Below, piece by piece: positions 14,757 through 15,129 of a stretch of DNA of 15,129 bases. The notes beneath the pieces were generated by a model. It had not been told where the DNA came from and made no database searches. It was given only the letters and a program-made list of their open reading frames with translations. Where the stretch lies: positions 1-15,129 of the forward strand of contig JAGLYB010000048.1 of NCBI GenBank assembly GCA_023132545.1. The letters run 5' to 3'. Both the position numbers and the translations under genes were made by a program. Source of the DNA: Candidatus Bipolaricaulota bacterium. Lineage in GTDB: Bacteria; Bipolaricaulota; Bipolaricaulia; UBA7950; UBA9294. Position 1 is the first letter of the stretch, and the number at the start of each line of letters is the position of its first letter.

Positions 14757-15129
14757 ATGCCAGCAAAGATTCGTTTGAAGAAAGTGGGACGGAAGGGACA
14801 GCCTTCGTACCGAGTCGTAGTTCTAGATGGCCGCAAGCCGCGCGATGCGAAAGTCGTCGCCGATCTGGGACCGTACGATCCGAAAACGAACCCCCCGACG
14901 TTTGAAATCGACGGAGACGCCGCGTTGAAGTGGTTGCTTGAAGGAGCCAAACCGACGCGAGCCGCCCGGAACATTCTTTCCAAGGCTGGTGTTATGGCGG
15001 CTTGGGATGCGGCCAAGCGAGGCGAAACCGTGGCCATTGAGGCCAAGGAACTAAAGCCTGACGAGCCCAAGAAGAAGCCGATCGCTGAAAAGCCTGCTGA
15101 AGCCGAAGAAGCTCCCAAGGCTGAAGAAG
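14757..15129 (+). CDS. rpsP: 30S ribosomal protein S16 with extended C-terminal tail, 3' end cut by window
   Basis: ATG at 14757 opens MPAKIRLKKVGRKGQPSYRV, the unmistakable S16 N-terminus. The body continues with LGPYDPKTNPP (about 38-48) and the ALKWLLEGAKPTRAARNILSKAGV stretch at about 56-79. S16 is an early-binding 30S assembly protein, usually about 80-90 residues. Here the frame is still open at residue 124. After about residue 95 it runs into a Lys/Glu/Ala/Pro-rich tail with repeated EKPAEAEEAPKAEE-type units, so the protein carries a low-complexity acidic/basic extension. GAGGTGAGGT directly precedes the start. The 42-nt spacer after ffh has no terminator, so ffh and rpsP are probably co-transcribed. 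The stop codon is outside the window. Confidence 0.95.
   Translation, partial: MPAKIRLKKVGRKGQPSYRVVVLDGRKPRDAKVVADLGPYDPKTNPPTFEIDGDAALKWLLEGAKPTRAARNILSKAGVMAAWDAAKRGETVAIEAKELKPDEPKKKPIAEKPAEAEEAPKAEE

Noticed and set aside
14366..15118. 250-codon minus-strand frame opposite ffh and rpsP
   Set aside because: It lies antisense to two certain housekeeping genes, with Ser/Ala-rich composition typical of shadow frames.
1..15129. tRNA or rRNA genes, CRISPR arrays, toxin-antitoxin or defence systems
   Set aside because: I looked on both strands and in all gene-free stretches and saw no tRNA-like arms with CCA-adjacent stems, no spaced repeats and no defence-type domains. A tRNAscan and CRISPR search would confirm this.

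Overview
The window is bacterial chromosome dominated by housekeeping genes, with tight operon spacing, clear Shine-Dalgarno sites and moderately high G+C in the core genes. Several products are bacterial hallmarks: PheT, TsaE, the AccB/AccC pair, Ffh and ribosomal protein S16. The large peptidase with a signal peptide and a barrel-like C-terminal half ending in Phe hints at an organism with an outer membrane. I cannot assign a phylum from the sequence alone; an uncultured diderm lineage is a guess.

Layout. (1) 1-1139 (-): 5' part of an ABC-F ATPase gene, cut by the window edge. It is divergent from (2) 1224-2246 (+), a radical SAM protein of the AmmeMemoRadiSam (AmrS) family. (3) 2247-4403: an accessory island, AT-richer in its first half. 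It holds a secreted transglutaminase-like protein (2537-3352, -) and a REP-associated tyrosine transposase (RAYT) gene (3440-4279, -) bracketed by 28-bp inverted repeats that match at 26 positions. (4) 11334-4404 (-): a four-gene operon read leftwards, CNNM/CorC-like membrane protein -> M1-type metallopeptidase with a C-terminal beta domain -> pheT -> tsaE. Its junctions are 24 and 20 nt, then a 1-nt TGATG overlap. (5) 11335-11441: a divergent promoter region with a TATAAT box facing left, a TACAAT box facing right and a perfect 8-bp inverted repeat across both -35 regions. (6) 11442-13213 (+): accB-accC, coupled by an ATGA overlap. (7) 13214-13385: a 172-nt spacer packed with four consecutive near-perfect stem-loops. 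(8) 13386-14714 ffh and 14757-end rpsP (+, cut by the window edge).

How the genes work together. accBC supplies the biotin carrier and biotin carboxylase for malonyl-CoA synthesis. ffh makes the SRP GTPase, and rpsP a 30S protein. pheT and tsaE serve translation (Phe-tRNA charging and t6A tRNA modification), yet they share an operon with two cell-envelope genes. pheS, accA/accD and the AMMECR1 and MEMO partners of amrS are not in the window.

No defence system, CRISPR array or clearly new multi-gene system is visible. The most unusual items are the four-hairpin spacer before ffh, the operator-like palindrome between the divergent promoters, the barrel-tailed M1 peptidase, and the transposase element beside a secreted transglutaminase-like gene.
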